A stretch of 64,000 bases of DNA from Betaproteobacteria bacterium (GTDB lineage: Bacteria > Pseudomonadota > Gammaproteobacteria > Burkholderiales > Rhodocyclaceae). Made by a program: the position numbers and the translations under genes. Positions 1-9,058 of the stretch are shown here, in pieces. The first letter of the stretch is position 1. The number at the start of each line of letters is the position of its first letter. Under the pieces are notes generated by a model that was given only the letters and a program-made list of their open reading frames with translations, made no database searches and was not told the DNA's origin. The DNA lies in contig JADIYD010000009.1 in the NCBI GenBank assembly GCA_016705475.1, positions 186,001 through 250,000 of the forward strand. The letters are read 5' to 3'.

Positions 1-1897
1 TGTTGCAGAAATTACGGTAGCCGTCGCAGCGGTTGAGGTCGAACTTGATGTCACGGCCTGGCGAGGCGAGGCTGGCGAAGGTGAAGCGCAGGGCGTCGGT
101 GCCGAAGGAAGCAATGCCTTCCGGGAACTCCTTCTTGGTCTTCTTGGCGATACTTTCAGCCTGCTTCGGATTCATCAGGCCGGTCGTGCGCTTTTCGATC
201 AGCGCGTCGAGGCCGATGCCGTCGATCAGGTCGATCGGGTCGAGCACATTGCCCTTCGACTTCGACATCTTCTGGCCTTCGCCATCGCGGATCAGGCCAT
301 GCACATAAACGTGCTTGAACGGGATCTGGCCGGTGATCTGCTTGGTCATCATGACCATGCGGGCGACCCAGAAGAAGATGATGTCGAAACCGGTGACCAG
401 CACGGTCGACGGCAAATATTGCTGCAAAATCGGGTTGGCGGCGTCGATGGCCTCGTCGCCCGTCCAGTCGAGGGTCGAGAAAGGCCACAGGGCAGACGAG
501 AACCAGGTGTCAAGGACGTCTTCGTCGCGGCTCAGCGCGCCGGTGTAGCCCTGTTTGGCGGCTTCGGCCTTGGCTTCCGCTTCGCTGTGGGCAACGAAAA
601 CCTGACCGTCTTCGCCATACCAGGCGGGAATCTGGTGGCCCCACCAGAGCTGGCGGGAAATACACCAGTCCTGGATGTTGTTGAGCCACTGGTTGTAGGT
701 GTTGACCCAGTTTTCCGGATAGAACTTGATTTCGCCGGAATGGACGACGTCGAGCGCCTTCTCGGTGATCGACTTGCCATCGTCGCCCGGCTTGGACATC
801 GCGACGAACCATTGATCGGTGAGCATTGGCTCGATGACGACATTGGTCCGGTCGCCGCGCGGCACCTTGAGCTTGTGCTTGTCGGTTTTTTCGAGGATGC
901 CGAGGGCTTCGAGGTCGGCGACGACGGCCTTGCGGGCGTCGAAGCGGTCGAGGCCACGGTATTTTTCAGGGGCATTCTCGTTAATCTTGGCGTCGAGCGT
1001 CAGGATCGAAATCATGGGCAGGCTGTGACGCTGGCCGACGGCGTAGTCGTTGAAGTCGTGCGCCGGGGTGACCTTGACGCAGCCCGTGCCGAACTCGAGA
1101 TCGACGTAGCTGTCGGCGATGATCGGGATTTCTCTAACGGTCAACGGCAGCTTCACCATCTTGCCGATCATGTGCTTGTAGCGCTCGTCTTCCGGGTGAA
1201 CCATGACGGCGGTGTCGCCGAGCATGGTTTCCGGTCGCGTCGTGGCGACGACCAGGCTATCCGAGCCGTCGGCCAGCGGGTAGCGGATGTGCCACATGAA
1301 GCCGTCTTCTTCTTCCTGCACGACTTCGAGGTCGGAAACGGCGGTATTGAGCTTCGGGTCCCAGTTCACCAGGCGCTTGCCGCGGTAGATCAGGCCTTCG
1401 TTAAAGAGGCGGACGAAGGTTTCGGTGACGACCTTGTTGAGGCCGGCATCCATCGTGAAACGCTCGCGCTTCCAGTCCGGGCTGGTGCCCATGCGGCGCA
1501 TCTGTTTGGTGATGGTGTTGCCGGAGTATTCCTTCCATTCCCAGACCTTTTCCAGGAACTTCTCGCGGCCGAGATCGTGGCGCGAAATGCCCTGCGCGTC
1601 CAGCTGGCGTTCGACAACGATCTGCGTCGCGATGCCGGCGTGGTCGGTGCCCGGCTGCCACAGCGTGTTGTGGCCGCGCATCCGGTAGTAGCGGGTCAGG
1701 GCGTCCATCAGCGTCTGGTTGAAGCCGTGGCCCATGTGCAGCGTGCCGGTCACATTGGGCGGCGGCAGCAGGATGCAGAAGTTTTCGTCAGCGGCCTTGC
1801 TGCGGTCAACGCCGGCAGCGAAGTAATTCTGGGCTTCCCACTCGGGGTACCAGCGGCGTTCGATATCGGCTGGTTCAAAGGCTTTGGCGAGTTCCAT
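1..1897 (-). CDS. valS: Valine--tRNA ligase (ValS), 3' part beyond the window
   Basis: Class I aminoacyl-tRNA synthetase that charges tRNA-Val in the cytoplasm. Reading leftwards from ATG at 1897, about 632 codons are present of an expected roughly 950, so the anticodon-binding and coiled-coil C-terminus lies outside. The N-terminus begins MELAKAFEPADIERRWYPEW. The class I signatures are in the same frame: the HIGH-type motif HMGH at about residues 54-57, preceded by PPPNVTGTL, and KMSKS at about residues 543-547. The frame is consistent at both points, so no frameshift is seen. It is followed downstream of its own start, on the same strand, by nothing further in the window; the membrane glycosyltransferase gene lies just upstream. 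Confidence 0.97.
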   Translation of the reverse strand, partial: MELAKAFEPADIERRWYPEWEAQNYFAAGVDRSKAADENFCILLPPPNVTGTLHMGHGFNQTLMDALTRYYRMRGHNTLWQPGTDHAGIATQIVVERQLDAQGISRHDLGREKFLEKVWEWKEYSGNTITKQMRRMGTSPDWKRERFTMDAGLNKVVTETFVRLFNEGLIYRGKRLVNWDPKLNTAVSDLEVVQEEEDGFMWHIRYPLADGSDSLVVATTRPETMLGDTAVMVHPEDERYKHMIGKMVKLPLTVREIPIIADSYVDLEFGTGCVKVTPAHDFNDYAVGQRHSLPMISILTLDAKINENAPEKYRGLDRFDARKAVVADLEALGILEKTDKHKLKVPRGDRTNVVIEPMLTDQWFVAMSKPGDDGKSITEKALDVVHSGEIKFYPENWVNTYNQWLNNIQDWCISRQLWWGHQIPAWYGEDGQVFVAHSEAEAKAEAAKQGYTGALSRDEDVLDTWFSSALWPFSTLDWTGDEAIDAANPILQQYLPSTVLVTGFDIIFFWVARMVMMTKQITGQIPFKHVYVHGLIRDGEGQKMSKSKGNVLDPIDLIDGIGLDALIEKRTTGLMNPKQAESIAKKTKKEFPEGIASFGTDALRFTFASLASPGRDIKFDLNRCDGYRNFCN

Positions 1898-1959
1898 GGG
1901 CTTGTCGGAAAAGGGGAAAACCCATGATTATACCCGCGATTGTTGGCGCACCCAGCCTG

Positions 1960-3501
1960 CTAGTTCGGTCTCTCCATGATCGCCGTGCCCCAGCTTGAGG
2001 TCCGGTAACCGAGCGGCTTCCAGAGATGCTTCCAGGGCAACTCGACGATTCCCGGCGGCGTCACGACTTGCGCGGCAGCGGTGGCATTGCGCAGATCGGC
2101 TGGCATATCGGCATTCTTGTCTGACACGGGCCAGACGACGGCGATTTTGCTGTCGTCGCCGGCCGGAACCGGCAGGCCAGCCATCACGATGCGGGAATCG
2201 GGGAAGAAGCGGCGGAGGTTGCCGCCAACATGGGGGTCATTGACGATGATCGTTCCCCGGTCGAAGCCCTGCTCACGGAGTTTGTCCGCGAGTTCGGGGA
2301 AGGGGACGGCCCAGCGGCAACGCGAGCAGAAGGGCTCGTAGACGAACAGGTTGCCGCTGCGCACGGCATAGGCGGTGATCGTGAAACCGAGCAGGACGGC
2401 CATGAAAACCTGAACGCGGCGTGGCGTGGGGTTGGTCTCGCGGGCCTTTTCGGTCAGCCAGGGAATGGCGATGACCATCATCGGCAGGATGACATGCACC
2501 GCATAGTTGGAGCGCGAGTAGAGCAGGCCGTTGAAAAGGACGAGTCCGATCAGTTCGATGAGCAGGATGTGGAACAGGAACAGCTTCGGGTCGAAAACGA
2601 GTGGATTGTCCGAGCGCAGGCGGGATTGCCGGAAAATGGTCCGGAAAATGGCGGGAAATACCATCGGCAGGACAACGATATAAGGCGCGAGCACCAGCAA
2701 GGGGAAGGTGAAAGCATCGCGCAGGCTGCCAGCGAAGCCTTTCGCCGAGTATGCGGGAAGCGGGGGGGACAGGTCTGTTGCCAGGGCTGCTAACCGCAGT
2801 GGATCGGCGCTAAGCCAGAGTGCATACGGACTCAAGATCAGCAGCGTGACCGGCACTGCCGCCAGCATTGGCAGCGAAAAGACGGTTTTTCGCATGGATG
2901 GCTGCAGCCATGCGGCGAGCAGCGTGGCGAACAGGGCAAAGGCGTAGATGTGCTCCGTGAGAAGACCGAGCCCGATCAGTGCGGCGAACAGCAGGTAATT
3001 GCCGCGGCTCGGGCGATCAAGCAGTCGGATGATCGCCCAGACGGTAAGGACAGCCAGCACCATGGCGCCGACGCGATGGGTAAAGCCTTCATGAAATCGC
3101 CAGAAAATCTGGTACACCGTGGCCATCGACTCGACGGCAATGAACGCCCACAGCGCGCTTTGGGTAATCCTTCGTGTGATCTGGAAAATGCAGCCGGCCA
3201 TGACAACCAGCAGGGCATATTTGAGAAACAGGAAACCGGAAAGGCCGGCACCAAAGACATGCTGCAACGCCCATATGGCCCAGTCGTAGAGCGGGCCGTG
3301 CTGAACGTTGTAGCCCGGTGCAAGGGTCTGGGCGATCAGGTTGTCGAGCGGGTCGTCCTCGCCGAGATTTCCTGACGAGAACAAGCGGGTCAGCGCGTGA
3401 ACCGAGGCGTAAAGGGCGACAAGGACTAGGACGCCGGGCAGCGTGTAAGGAAAGCGGGGAGCCGCCGATGCGGCGGTGGACAACGAGTTGCGCTGATTCA
3501 T
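1960..3501 (-). CDS. GT39/ArnT-like membrane glycosyltransferase
   Basis: A 513-residue polytopic inner-membrane protein with around ten hydrophobic segments. The first, at about residues 19-38, is followed by an acidic periplasmic loop containing EDDPLDN and then QHGPLYDW. This matches the layout of GT-C glycosyltransferases of the GT39/ArnT/PMT kind, which carry catalytic acidic residues in the first loop and use lipid-linked sugar donors. A soluble C-terminal part of about 100 residues follows the last membrane segments. It lies alone between the DUF2486-like gene and valS. Family membership is inferred from topology and the loop; donor, acceptor and exact subfamily cannot be read from the sequence. 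Confidence 0.7.
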   Translation of the reverse strand: MNQRNSLSTAASAAPRFPYTLPGVLVLVALYASVHALTRLFSSGNLGEDDPLDNLIAQTLAPGYNVQHGPLYDWAIWALQHVFGAGLSGFLFLKYALLVVMAGCIFQITRRITQSALWAFIAVESMATVYQIFWRFHEGFTHRVGAMVLAVLTVWAIIRLLDRPSRGNYLLFAALIGLGLLTEHIYAFALFATLLAAWLQPSMRKTVFSLPMLAAVPVTLLILSPYALWLSADPLRLAALATDLSPPLPAYSAKGFAGSLRDAFTFPLLVLAPYIVVLPMVFPAIFRTIFRQSRLRSDNPLVFDPKLFLFHILLIELIGLVLFNGLLYSRSNYAVHVILPMMVIAIPWLTEKARETNPTPRRVQVFMAVLLGFTITAYAVRSGNLFVYEPFCSRCRWAVPFPELADKLREQGFDRGTIIVNDPHVGGNLRRFFPDSRIVMAGLPVPAGDDSKIAVVWPVSDKNADMPADLRNATAAAQVVTPPGIVELPWKHLWKPLGYRTSSWGTAIMERPN

Positions 3502-3543
3502 GGGGATCTGGGTGGTGGCCTTCGGGCCGCGATCAACTACCGA

Positions 3544-3924
3544 CTAGCTATTTTCGATCATTTCCTGGTCGGCGAGAAAATCCCTGAGCGTCGAACTGAT
3601 GATTTCGGGCAAGGCTGCCTTGATTCGTTCTTCAATGCGGCCGGCCAGTTCGCGAACAAGCTCGTCACGCAAAGTCGGGTCCAGAGTCGCTGGCGTTTCC
3701 GGGGCTGCCAGGCAAGTCAGTTCGGTAACATGCTCCGTTGCAAGCTCTTCCAGAGGTTCAGAAATGATTTCTGCCTCCGGCAGCGGTTCAACTTCGGTGA
3801 GAACCGGAATGTCGTCAAACTCATCAACGCTGTCGGTAAGAACCGGTACATCGTCAAACTCGCTGTCTGTCTGGCGTCGACGATGCATGAGGGCATCGGC
3901 TCGGGCAATGATGGGACTGGGCAC
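3544..3924 (-). CDS. DUF2486-like acidic protein
   Basis: A 126-residue, strongly acidic, apparently soluble protein. The first half carries two near-copies of an Asp-rich unit (EFDDVPVLT and EFDDIPVLT), then a Glu-rich linker, and the last 45 residues form a likely amphipathic helix (TLRDELVRELAGRIEERI). Position (9 nt after holC) and composition resemble the DUF2486 proteins found beside holC in betaproteobacteria. No function is known for that family. Translation is probably linked to holC-pepA. Assignment rests on context and composition only. Confidence 0.6.
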   Translation of the reverse strand: MPSPIIARADALMHRRRQTDSEFDDVPVLTDSVDEFDDIPVLTEVEPLPEAEIISEPLEELATEHVTELTCLAAPETPATLDPTLRDELVRELAGRIEERIKAALPEIISSTLRDFLADQEMIENS

Positions 3925-3933
3925 ACGATTTCC

Positions 3934-4356
3934 TTAGCGGTCGCTGAGATCGAAGTAGCGGACTTCGTAACCGCGATCCTTGTAGAACTTGACGCGATCT
4001 CTGGCGGCTGTGCGGTCGCTCTCTTCCTGACCAACGACTTCGATCAGGCTCTCGAAGCGCGAAAAGCCGGGCGGGATTTCCTGGCTCAGGTTCATCAGAC
4101 GTTCGTCCTGCGCGATCGTTTCAAGTTTGTCCGTGATCAGGATGGGCGTTTCGGCAGCCAGCGGCGAATCAGCACGACAATGCGGCACAAAGCTGAGGGC
4201 TGAATGCGTCCACAGCATGCGGTCGACGCTGCTGGCGATCGAATTTTCAAGGGCATACACCAGCACCGGTTTTTTCTTGGCATAGGCGCCGCTCAGCAAG
4301 GCGCAGGCTGCAGCGATCTTGTCGGCTGCGCCGTGATAGAAAAAAACCTGCGTCAA
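3934..4356 (-). CDS. holC: DNA polymerase III subunit chi
   Basis: The chi subunit of the clamp-loader complex, which links the replisome to single-strand binding protein. The protein is 140 residues, the usual size, starting TQVFFYHGAADKIAAACAL after the initiator and containing the conserved WTHSALSFVPHC region. The chosen start is TTG at 4356: it overlaps the pepA stop as TTGA, which implies translational coupling, and the reading frame upstream of it has no resemblance to chi. The pepA-holC order is standard in proteobacteria. Confidence 0.92.
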   Translation of the reverse strand: MTQVFFYHGAADKIAAACALLSGAYAKKKPVLVYALENSIASSVDRMLWTHSALSFVPHCRADSPLAAETPILITDKLETIAQDERLMNLSQEIPPGFSRFESLIEVVGQEESDRTAARDRVKFYKDRGYEVRYFDLSDR

Positions 4357-5849
4357 TTGAGCTTGCCTGCGCGCCGCAGCAGGTAATGCGTCAACAAGGG
4401 AACGGGCCGGCCAGTTGCCCCTTTGCTTGTGCCGGATTTCCAGGCTGTGCCGGCGATGTCGAGGTGTGCCCAGTCGAATTTCTTGGTGAAACGCGACAGG
4501 AAGCAGGCGGCCGAAATGGCGCCACCCCAGCGACCGCCAATATTGGCCATGTCGGCAAACGGGCTTTTCAGGAGTTCCTGATAGTCGTCCCACAGCGGCA
4601 TGTGCCAGGCGCGATCGTAGGCTTCGTCGCCGGCATCGAGCAGTTCGCGGGCCAAGGCATCCTTGTTGGCAAACAGGCCGGTGGCGACGCCACCCAGCGC
4701 GACGACGCAGGCACCAGTCAGCGTGGCGACGTCGATTACGGTATCCGGATCGAAACGCTCGGCGTAGGTCAATGCATCGCAAAGGATCAGGCGCCCTTCG
4801 GCGTCGGTATTGAGAATTTCGATGGTCTGACCGGACATCGACGTGACGATGTCGCCGGGCCGTGTCGCCTTGCCATCCGGCATGTTTTCAGTGGCTGGAA
4901 CGATAACGGTCAGGTTGATCGGCAGGGCCATCCTCGCAACCGAGTGCATGGTGCCGAGCACGCTGGCGGCGCCGCACATGTCGTATTTCATTTCGTCCAT
5001 TTCGGCGCCGGGTTTCAGCGAAATGCCACCCGTGTCAAATGTGACCCCCTTGCCAACCAGTACGATGGGTTTTTCGGCCGCCTTGCCGCCCTTGTAGCTC
5101 AGAACAATCAGCTTGGGCGGCTGGTGCGAGCCGTGGGCAACGGCCAGCAGGGAGTGCATGCCGAGCTTTTCCATCTCGGCGCGATCCAGAATCTCGCAGC
5201 CGAGCTTGAATTCCTTGGCCATGGCCTGCGCCTGCTCGGCCAGGTAGGTCGGGTGGCAGATATTGGGCGGAAGGTTGCCCAAATCCTTGGTTATCGCCAC
5301 GCCTTCGGCGATGGCCAATCCCTGGCTCAACGCCTCCTCGGCGGGCGCGAGTTCATTGCGCCTTTCGACGCTGAAAGTCAGCTTGCGTAACGGGCGGCGA
5401 ACATCTTCCTTCTTGCTCTTGAATTGCTCGAACTTATAGGTTGCATCCAGCGCAGCCATTGTTGCCTGGCGAATCCGCCAGCCAATGCTGTGTTTCTTGA
5501 CGGGAAGTTCTGTCAGGAATACGGACGCATCGAAAGCGCCGGTTTCGTTGAGTACTTTTACGGCCGTGCTGATGGCGCTGCCGAATTCCTTCTCGCGAAA
5601 GTCTTTTTCCTTGCCCAAGCCAATGAGCAGAATACGGTCGCATAACGTGCCTGGCACGTTATGCAGCAGCAGGGTGCTGGCGGATTTGCCTTCCATGTCG
5701 CCACGCCGGACGATATCCGAAATATAGCCACCGGATGCCTTGTCGAGCAGTTCTGCCGGAAGGGTCAGTTTCCGCGATTCGAAGACGCCGACAACGACGC
5801 AGGCGCTGCGCTGCTTCTCCGGGCTGCCACTTTTTATGCTAAATTCCAC
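4353..5849 (-). CDS. pepA: Leucyl aminopeptidase (M17 family)
   Basis: Cytoplasmic dimetal aminopeptidase that removes N-terminal residues from peptides; in enterobacteria the same protein also binds DNA as a regulator and Xer accessory factor. It has 498 residues, normal for the family. The catalytic Lys region GKGVTFDTGG is at about residue 267 and the M17 signature NTDAEGRL at about 347-354. It is divergently transcribed from lptF with a 71-bp gap and shares its stop with the holC start. A perfect 25-bp inverted repeat lies inside its 5' third (5640-5664). Confidence 0.96.
   Translation of the reverse strand: MEFSIKSGSPEKQRSACVVVGVFESRKLTLPAELLDKASGGYISDIVRRGDMEGKSASTLLLHNVPGTLCDRILLIGLGKEKDFREKEFGSAISTAVKVLNETGAFDASVFLTELPVKKHSIGWRIRQATMAALDATYKFEQFKSKKEDVRRPLRKLTFSVERRNELAPAEEALSQGLAIAEGVAITKDLGNLPPNICHPTYLAEQAQAMAKEFKLGCEILDRAEMEKLGMHSLLAVAHGSHQPPKLIVLSYKGGKAAEKPIVLVGKGVTFDTGGISLKPGAEMDEMKYDMCGAASVLGTMHSVARMALPINLTVIVPATENMPDGKATRPGDIVTSMSGQTIEILNTDAEGRLILCDALTYAERFDPDTVIDVATLTGACVVALGGVATGLFANKDALARELLDAGDEAYDRAWHMPLWDDYQELLKSPFADMANIGGRWGGAISAACFLSRFTKKFDWAHLDIAGTAWKSGTSKGATGRPVPLLTHYLLRRAGKLN
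5640..5664. repeat. Perfect 25-bp inverted repeat inside pepA
   Basis: Two 12-base arms, GCATAACGTGCC and GGCACGTTATGC, are exact reverse complements separated by a single T. The element encodes HNVPGTL(C) in pepA about 190-210 nt after the start codon. An exact arm of this length is unusual for coding sequence and resembles a binding site for a dimeric regulator. Function unknown. Confidence 0.8.
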
Positions 5850-5920
5850 AAGCTGCTCCTGATCAGGGATATATCAGTTTCCGAGGGATTATCCTCGCAT
5901 TTTTTCGGTTTCGTCAAAGC

Positions 5921-7006
5921 ATGATATTCGAACGTGCCGCCCGGCGCGAATTTGCTCAGGCAGCTGCTGGCATTAGTGTTGCCCTGCTGGCGATCCTGGC
6001 TTCCATACTGTTGATCCGCCTGCTCAAAGAGGCAGTCGGTGGGCGCATTGTGCCCGAGGCGGTAGCGTCGCTACTCGGTTTCGCCTTGTTGAACTTCATG
6101 CCGCTCGTGCTGAGTTTGATGCTTTTTGTATCGATTCTATTGAGTTTGACGCGCGCCTACCGTGACTCGGAAATGGTCGTATGGAGTACCTGTGGCTTGC
6201 CGCTCACGGCCTGGTTGCGGCCCGTGCTCAAGTTTGCGTTGCCTTTCGTGCTGGTCATTGCGGCACTGGCTGGATTTCTTTCGCCATGGGCTAACTTGAA
6301 TACGGCGCAGTATCGGCAGGTTCTGTCGGCGCGTAGTGATGTTTCTCAGGTTTCACCGGGGGTTTTTCAGGAATCCAGAGCAGGAAAGCGAGTTTTCTTT
6401 GTCGAAGCGCTCGATGAGGGTGAGGCCTTGCTCGGCAATATCTTCGTGGCGAGTTTTCTGGATGGCAAGCTGGGTGTCGTCGTTTCCAATCAGGGCTATC
6501 AGGAGTTTGCCGAGAATGGAGACCGCTTCGTCGTTCTGGAAAAAGGACGTCGCTACGAAGTTGAGCCAGGGTCCCCAGAGTTTCGGGTAATGGAGTTCGA
6601 ACGATATCGAGTGCGCACCGAAGACGCCGAAGCCAAGCCCACGGAGCCGTTGCCCAATCGATTGTCGATGCCGGAGTTGCTCAGGGATGACAGCAACAAG
6701 GCGCGCGGCGAACTGTTGTGGCGTATCGGGCTTCCTGTTTCGGCGCTGATTCTGGCGCTGCTGGCCATTCCGCTCTCCTATGTTAACCCGCGCGCCGGGC
6801 GTTCGGCCAACATGCTGATTGCCGTACTGATCTATGCCATCTACAGCAACCTGTTGTGGGTTGCGCAGGCGTGGGTTGCGCAGGGCAAGCTGTCCTTCTG
6901 GATCGGCGTTTGGGTTATCCACGCCATCATGCTCGTGCCGCTGGTTTTGTTGTTCTACCGCCGCATCGCCGTGCGCATGCCTTGGCAGAGGAGGTCCGGT
7001 GTTTAA
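5921..7006 (+). CDS. lptF: LPS export ABC transporter permease LptF
   Basis: Inner-membrane permease of the LptB2FGC complex that extracts lipopolysaccharide and passes it to the LptA bridge. It has 361 residues, with membrane segments near residues 20-40, 55-80 and 100-125, a central periplasmic beta-jellyroll part (about 130-260), and three C-terminal segments from about 270. The opening MIFERAARREFAQAAAGI is typical. The gene runs divergently from pepA and overlaps lptG by 8 nt, as expected for coupled expression of the two permeases. Confidence 0.95.
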   Translation: MIFERAARREFAQAAAGISVALLAILASILLIRLLKEAVGGRIVPEAVASLLGFALLNFMPLVLSLMLFVSILLSLTRAYRDSEMVVWSTCGLPLTAWLRPVLKFALPFVLVIAALAGFLSPWANLNTAQYRQVLSARSDVSQVSPGVFQESRAGKRVFFVEALDEGEALLGNIFVASFLDGKLGVVVSNQGYQEFAENGDRFVVLEKGRRYEVEPGSPEFRVMEFERYRVRTEDAEAKPTEPLPNRLSMPELLRDDSNKARGELLWRIGLPVSALILALLAIPLSYVNPRAGRSANMLIAVLIYAIYSNLLWVAQAWVAQGKLSFWIGVWVIHAIMLVPLVLLFYRRIAVRMPWQRRSGV

Positions 7007-8085
7007 GGTCAATACGCATCAACGTTACCTGATGCGGGAGGTCCTTGCCGCAGTCCTTCTGGTCTTGCTGGCTTTTTTTGGCCTTGTTCAGTTTTTTCAA
7101 TTTCGTCGATGAATTGCGCAACGTCGGGCGGGCTGACTACACCGCAGGGCGGGCAGCCCTGTTTGTGGCGCTTGGTCTGCCAGGGCTGGTCTACGAGTTG
7201 ATTCCGATTGCCGCGCTGATCGGTACTTTGTACGCTTTGTCTACGCTGGCCAGGCATTCGGAACTCACGGTGCTTCGTGCCTCCGGATTGGCGACATCCG
7301 ATCTGCTGATGACCCTGTTTCGCGCTGCAGCCCTGCTGGCTCTGCTGACCTTTGTCTTCGGTGAGGTGCTGGTGCCGTTTAGCGAAAGGCTTGCCCAGGA
7401 AATCAAGGCCAAAGCATTGAGTAAGGTCATCGCCCGAAGTGGTTTGGAAAGCGGGTTGTGGATCAAGGATGGGCGTAGTTTCATCAATATTCGCAAGGCC
7501 AATTCCGATAGCACGCTGGAAGGTCTGCGAATCTATCGATTTACACCAGACAATGCGCTGGAATCGGTGACCGATGCGAGTGCGGCGCGTTTCCAGGTGC
7601 CTGATCGATGGATCCTGAACGGCGTTGTCAGGACTATCCTTGATGCGGATAGCTCGCGTGTCGAATCCAGCGATTCGATGGAGTGGCATTCTGCGGTCAA
7701 CCCGGATTTATTGGCAATTTTGACCGTCGCGCCCGAGCGGATGTCACTCTATGGCCTGTTCAGCTACACCCGGCATCTGGTCGAAAACAAGCAAAAGGCA
7801 GAGCGCTACCAGATCGCACTCTGGAAAAAGCTCGTCTACCCGCTCACTGCGCTGGTCATGGTCGCGCTGGCCCTTCCCTTTGGCTATTCGCACGATCGTG
7901 TTGGCGGAGTCAGCCTGAAGATATTTTCCGGCGTCATGCTGGGCATACTTTTTTATGCCCTGAATGGCCTATTCTCGAATCTCGGGGTCATCAACTCGTG
8001 GCCGCCATTCGCCAGTGCAACAGCCCCCGCAGCGCTGTTTTTGGTGACTGCCATGGGGTTGCTGTGGTGGGTTGAGCGCCGTTAG
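6999..8085 (+). CDS. lptG: LPS export ABC transporter permease LptG, frameshifted by one extra T
   Basis: Partner permease of LptF in lipopolysaccharide export. The start is GTG at 6999, with AGGAGG at 6989-6994 just upstream and an 8-nt overlap with lptF. The first frame (VFKVNTHQRYLMREV) stops at 7110-7112. The rest of LptG, from FNFVDELRNVGRADY to VERR, is in the frame one base later. Removing one T from the seven-T run at 7073-7079 joins them as LLAFLALFSFFNFVDELR, which fits the family well and gives 361 residues. A second candidate is the six-T run at 7091-7097, but it fits less well. lptG is essential in most Gram-negatives, so an indel error or slippage is likelier than true loss. Confidence 0.9.
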
Positions 8086-8498
8086 TCGGTAGTGCTAACG
8101 ATTCGGGTTCCGGCAATTCGGTCATGCAGGAACTGATGCTCTTTGTCGAATAGCGCCCAAAAAATTCCGATACCAAAGAGCAAAATGCTCGGCCATGCAG
8201 CCAGATAGCGAAGAACTGCCTGCAAGGGGCGTAACGCTGTGCCCTCAGATGAAGTTATGCGCATTTTCCATGTTTTCATCGGCAGGGTTTGTCCGCCGTT
8301 GAGCCAGCACCAGGCAAAATAGACCAGCAGAAGCAGCAAAACGTGAAGCCAGAGCATTCGAGGTGATAGCTCGAAATGGAACCCCGACAGGACGACTTGC
8401 GGTAACAAAAAGCCGATCAGCAGGATGGAAAAAACGACCAGACTTTCGTACAACATGCAGACCAGGCGGCGCCTGATGCCGGGAAGTGAAGTGGACAT
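8082..8498 (-). CDS. RDD family membrane protein
   Basis: A 138-residue protein with three hydrophobic segments, at about residues 18-38, 48-65 and 105-125. It has the RDD-family layout: an Arg-rich start (PGIRRRLVCMLYES), then GGQTLPMKTWKMRI and LRPLQAVLRYL, with a C-terminal HDRIAGTRIV. The RDD name refers to conserved Arg and Asp residues; function is generally unknown, with some members linked to ion transport. It starts within the stop of the DUF3106 gene (TGATG) and converges on lptG with a 4-bp overlap. It is the last gene of the sigma-factor operon. Confidence 0.85.
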   Translation of the reverse strand: MSTSLPGIRRRLVCMLYESLVVFSILLIGFLLPQVVLSGFHFELSPRMLWLHVLLLLLVYFAWCWLNGGQTLPMKTWKMRITSSEGTALRPLQAVLRYLAAWPSILLFGIGIFWALFDKEHQFLHDRIAGTRIVSTTD

Positions 8499-9058
8499 CA
8501 GTGCTTGCTTGTTTCTGCCGTAGCCGGGACTTGCCTTGGCGAACCGTCGGCTGTTGTTGATGGGGTGATGGAGGTGGTGGCTGACGTGCTCGTTGGGTCA
8601 GTTGCGGGGGCTAGCAGTTTGGAAGATTTGCCGCCCTCTCGCAGGCGTTGCTGTTGATCCGGTGGCAGATTCGTATAGGCATCCCACTTCTGCTTGACCA
8701 CCAGCTTTTGCTCCGGTGGCAATTGGTTGAAATCCTTGTATGAGCTTCGAACCTTGGCGCGTTGATCAGGGGTCAGGTTGGCCCATTCGCGCATGCGCTC
8801 CTGCATCCGTTGCCGCTCGTCAGGCTTCATGCTGGGGTAGCGGTCAGCGATACCCAGCCATTTTTTCATGTGGATGTTCTCAAAGCCATCCCAGCCCTTG
8901 GCAAGCGGGGCGAGAACGTCCTTTTGCTGACTATTAAGCTGAGTCCATGCAGGTTGCGGCGGCGTGCCAATAATCGCCGTGGTTGGCGGTTCTACGGCGA
9001 TGGCGGAAGTCAGGCAAAAACAGAGGATTACTCCTCCGATGAGTCGTCTTTTAACCAT
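8498..9058 (-). CDS. DUF3106 secreted protein
   Basis: A 186-residue protein with an N-terminal signal peptide (KRRLIGGVILCFCLTSAIA). The middle is rich in repeated short helical units of the type PDERQRMQERM, TPDQRAKVRSSY and PPEQKLVVKQKW, which is the DUF3106 pattern, followed by a low-complexity Thr/Ser/Pro tail. It is probably periplasmic. The repeated PPEQ/LTPDQ units resemble those of periplasmic stress proteins, but the role is unknown. It overlaps the upstream DUF3619 gene by 31 nt and the RDD gene by one base. Confidence 0.8.
   Translation of the reverse strand: MVKRRLIGGVILCFCLTSAIAVEPPTTAIIGTPPQPAWTQLNSQQKDVLAPLAKGWDGFENIHMKKWLGIADRYPSMKPDERQRMQERMREWANLTPDQRAKVRSSYKDFNQLPPEQKLVVKQKWDAYTNLPPDQQQRLREGGKSSKLLAPATDPTSTSATTSITPSTTADGSPRQVPATAETSKH

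Noticed and set aside
299..1927. 542-codon open frame on the plus strand
   Set aside because: Antisense to valS, whose HMGH and KMSKS motifs are in the opposite frame; the translation is low-complexity Val/Gly/Asp-rich as expected for a shadow in G+C-rich DNA.
7001..7112. Separate small membrane protein before lptG
   Set aside because: The sequence is the LptG N-terminus itself; joining the frames by one base gives the normal protein.
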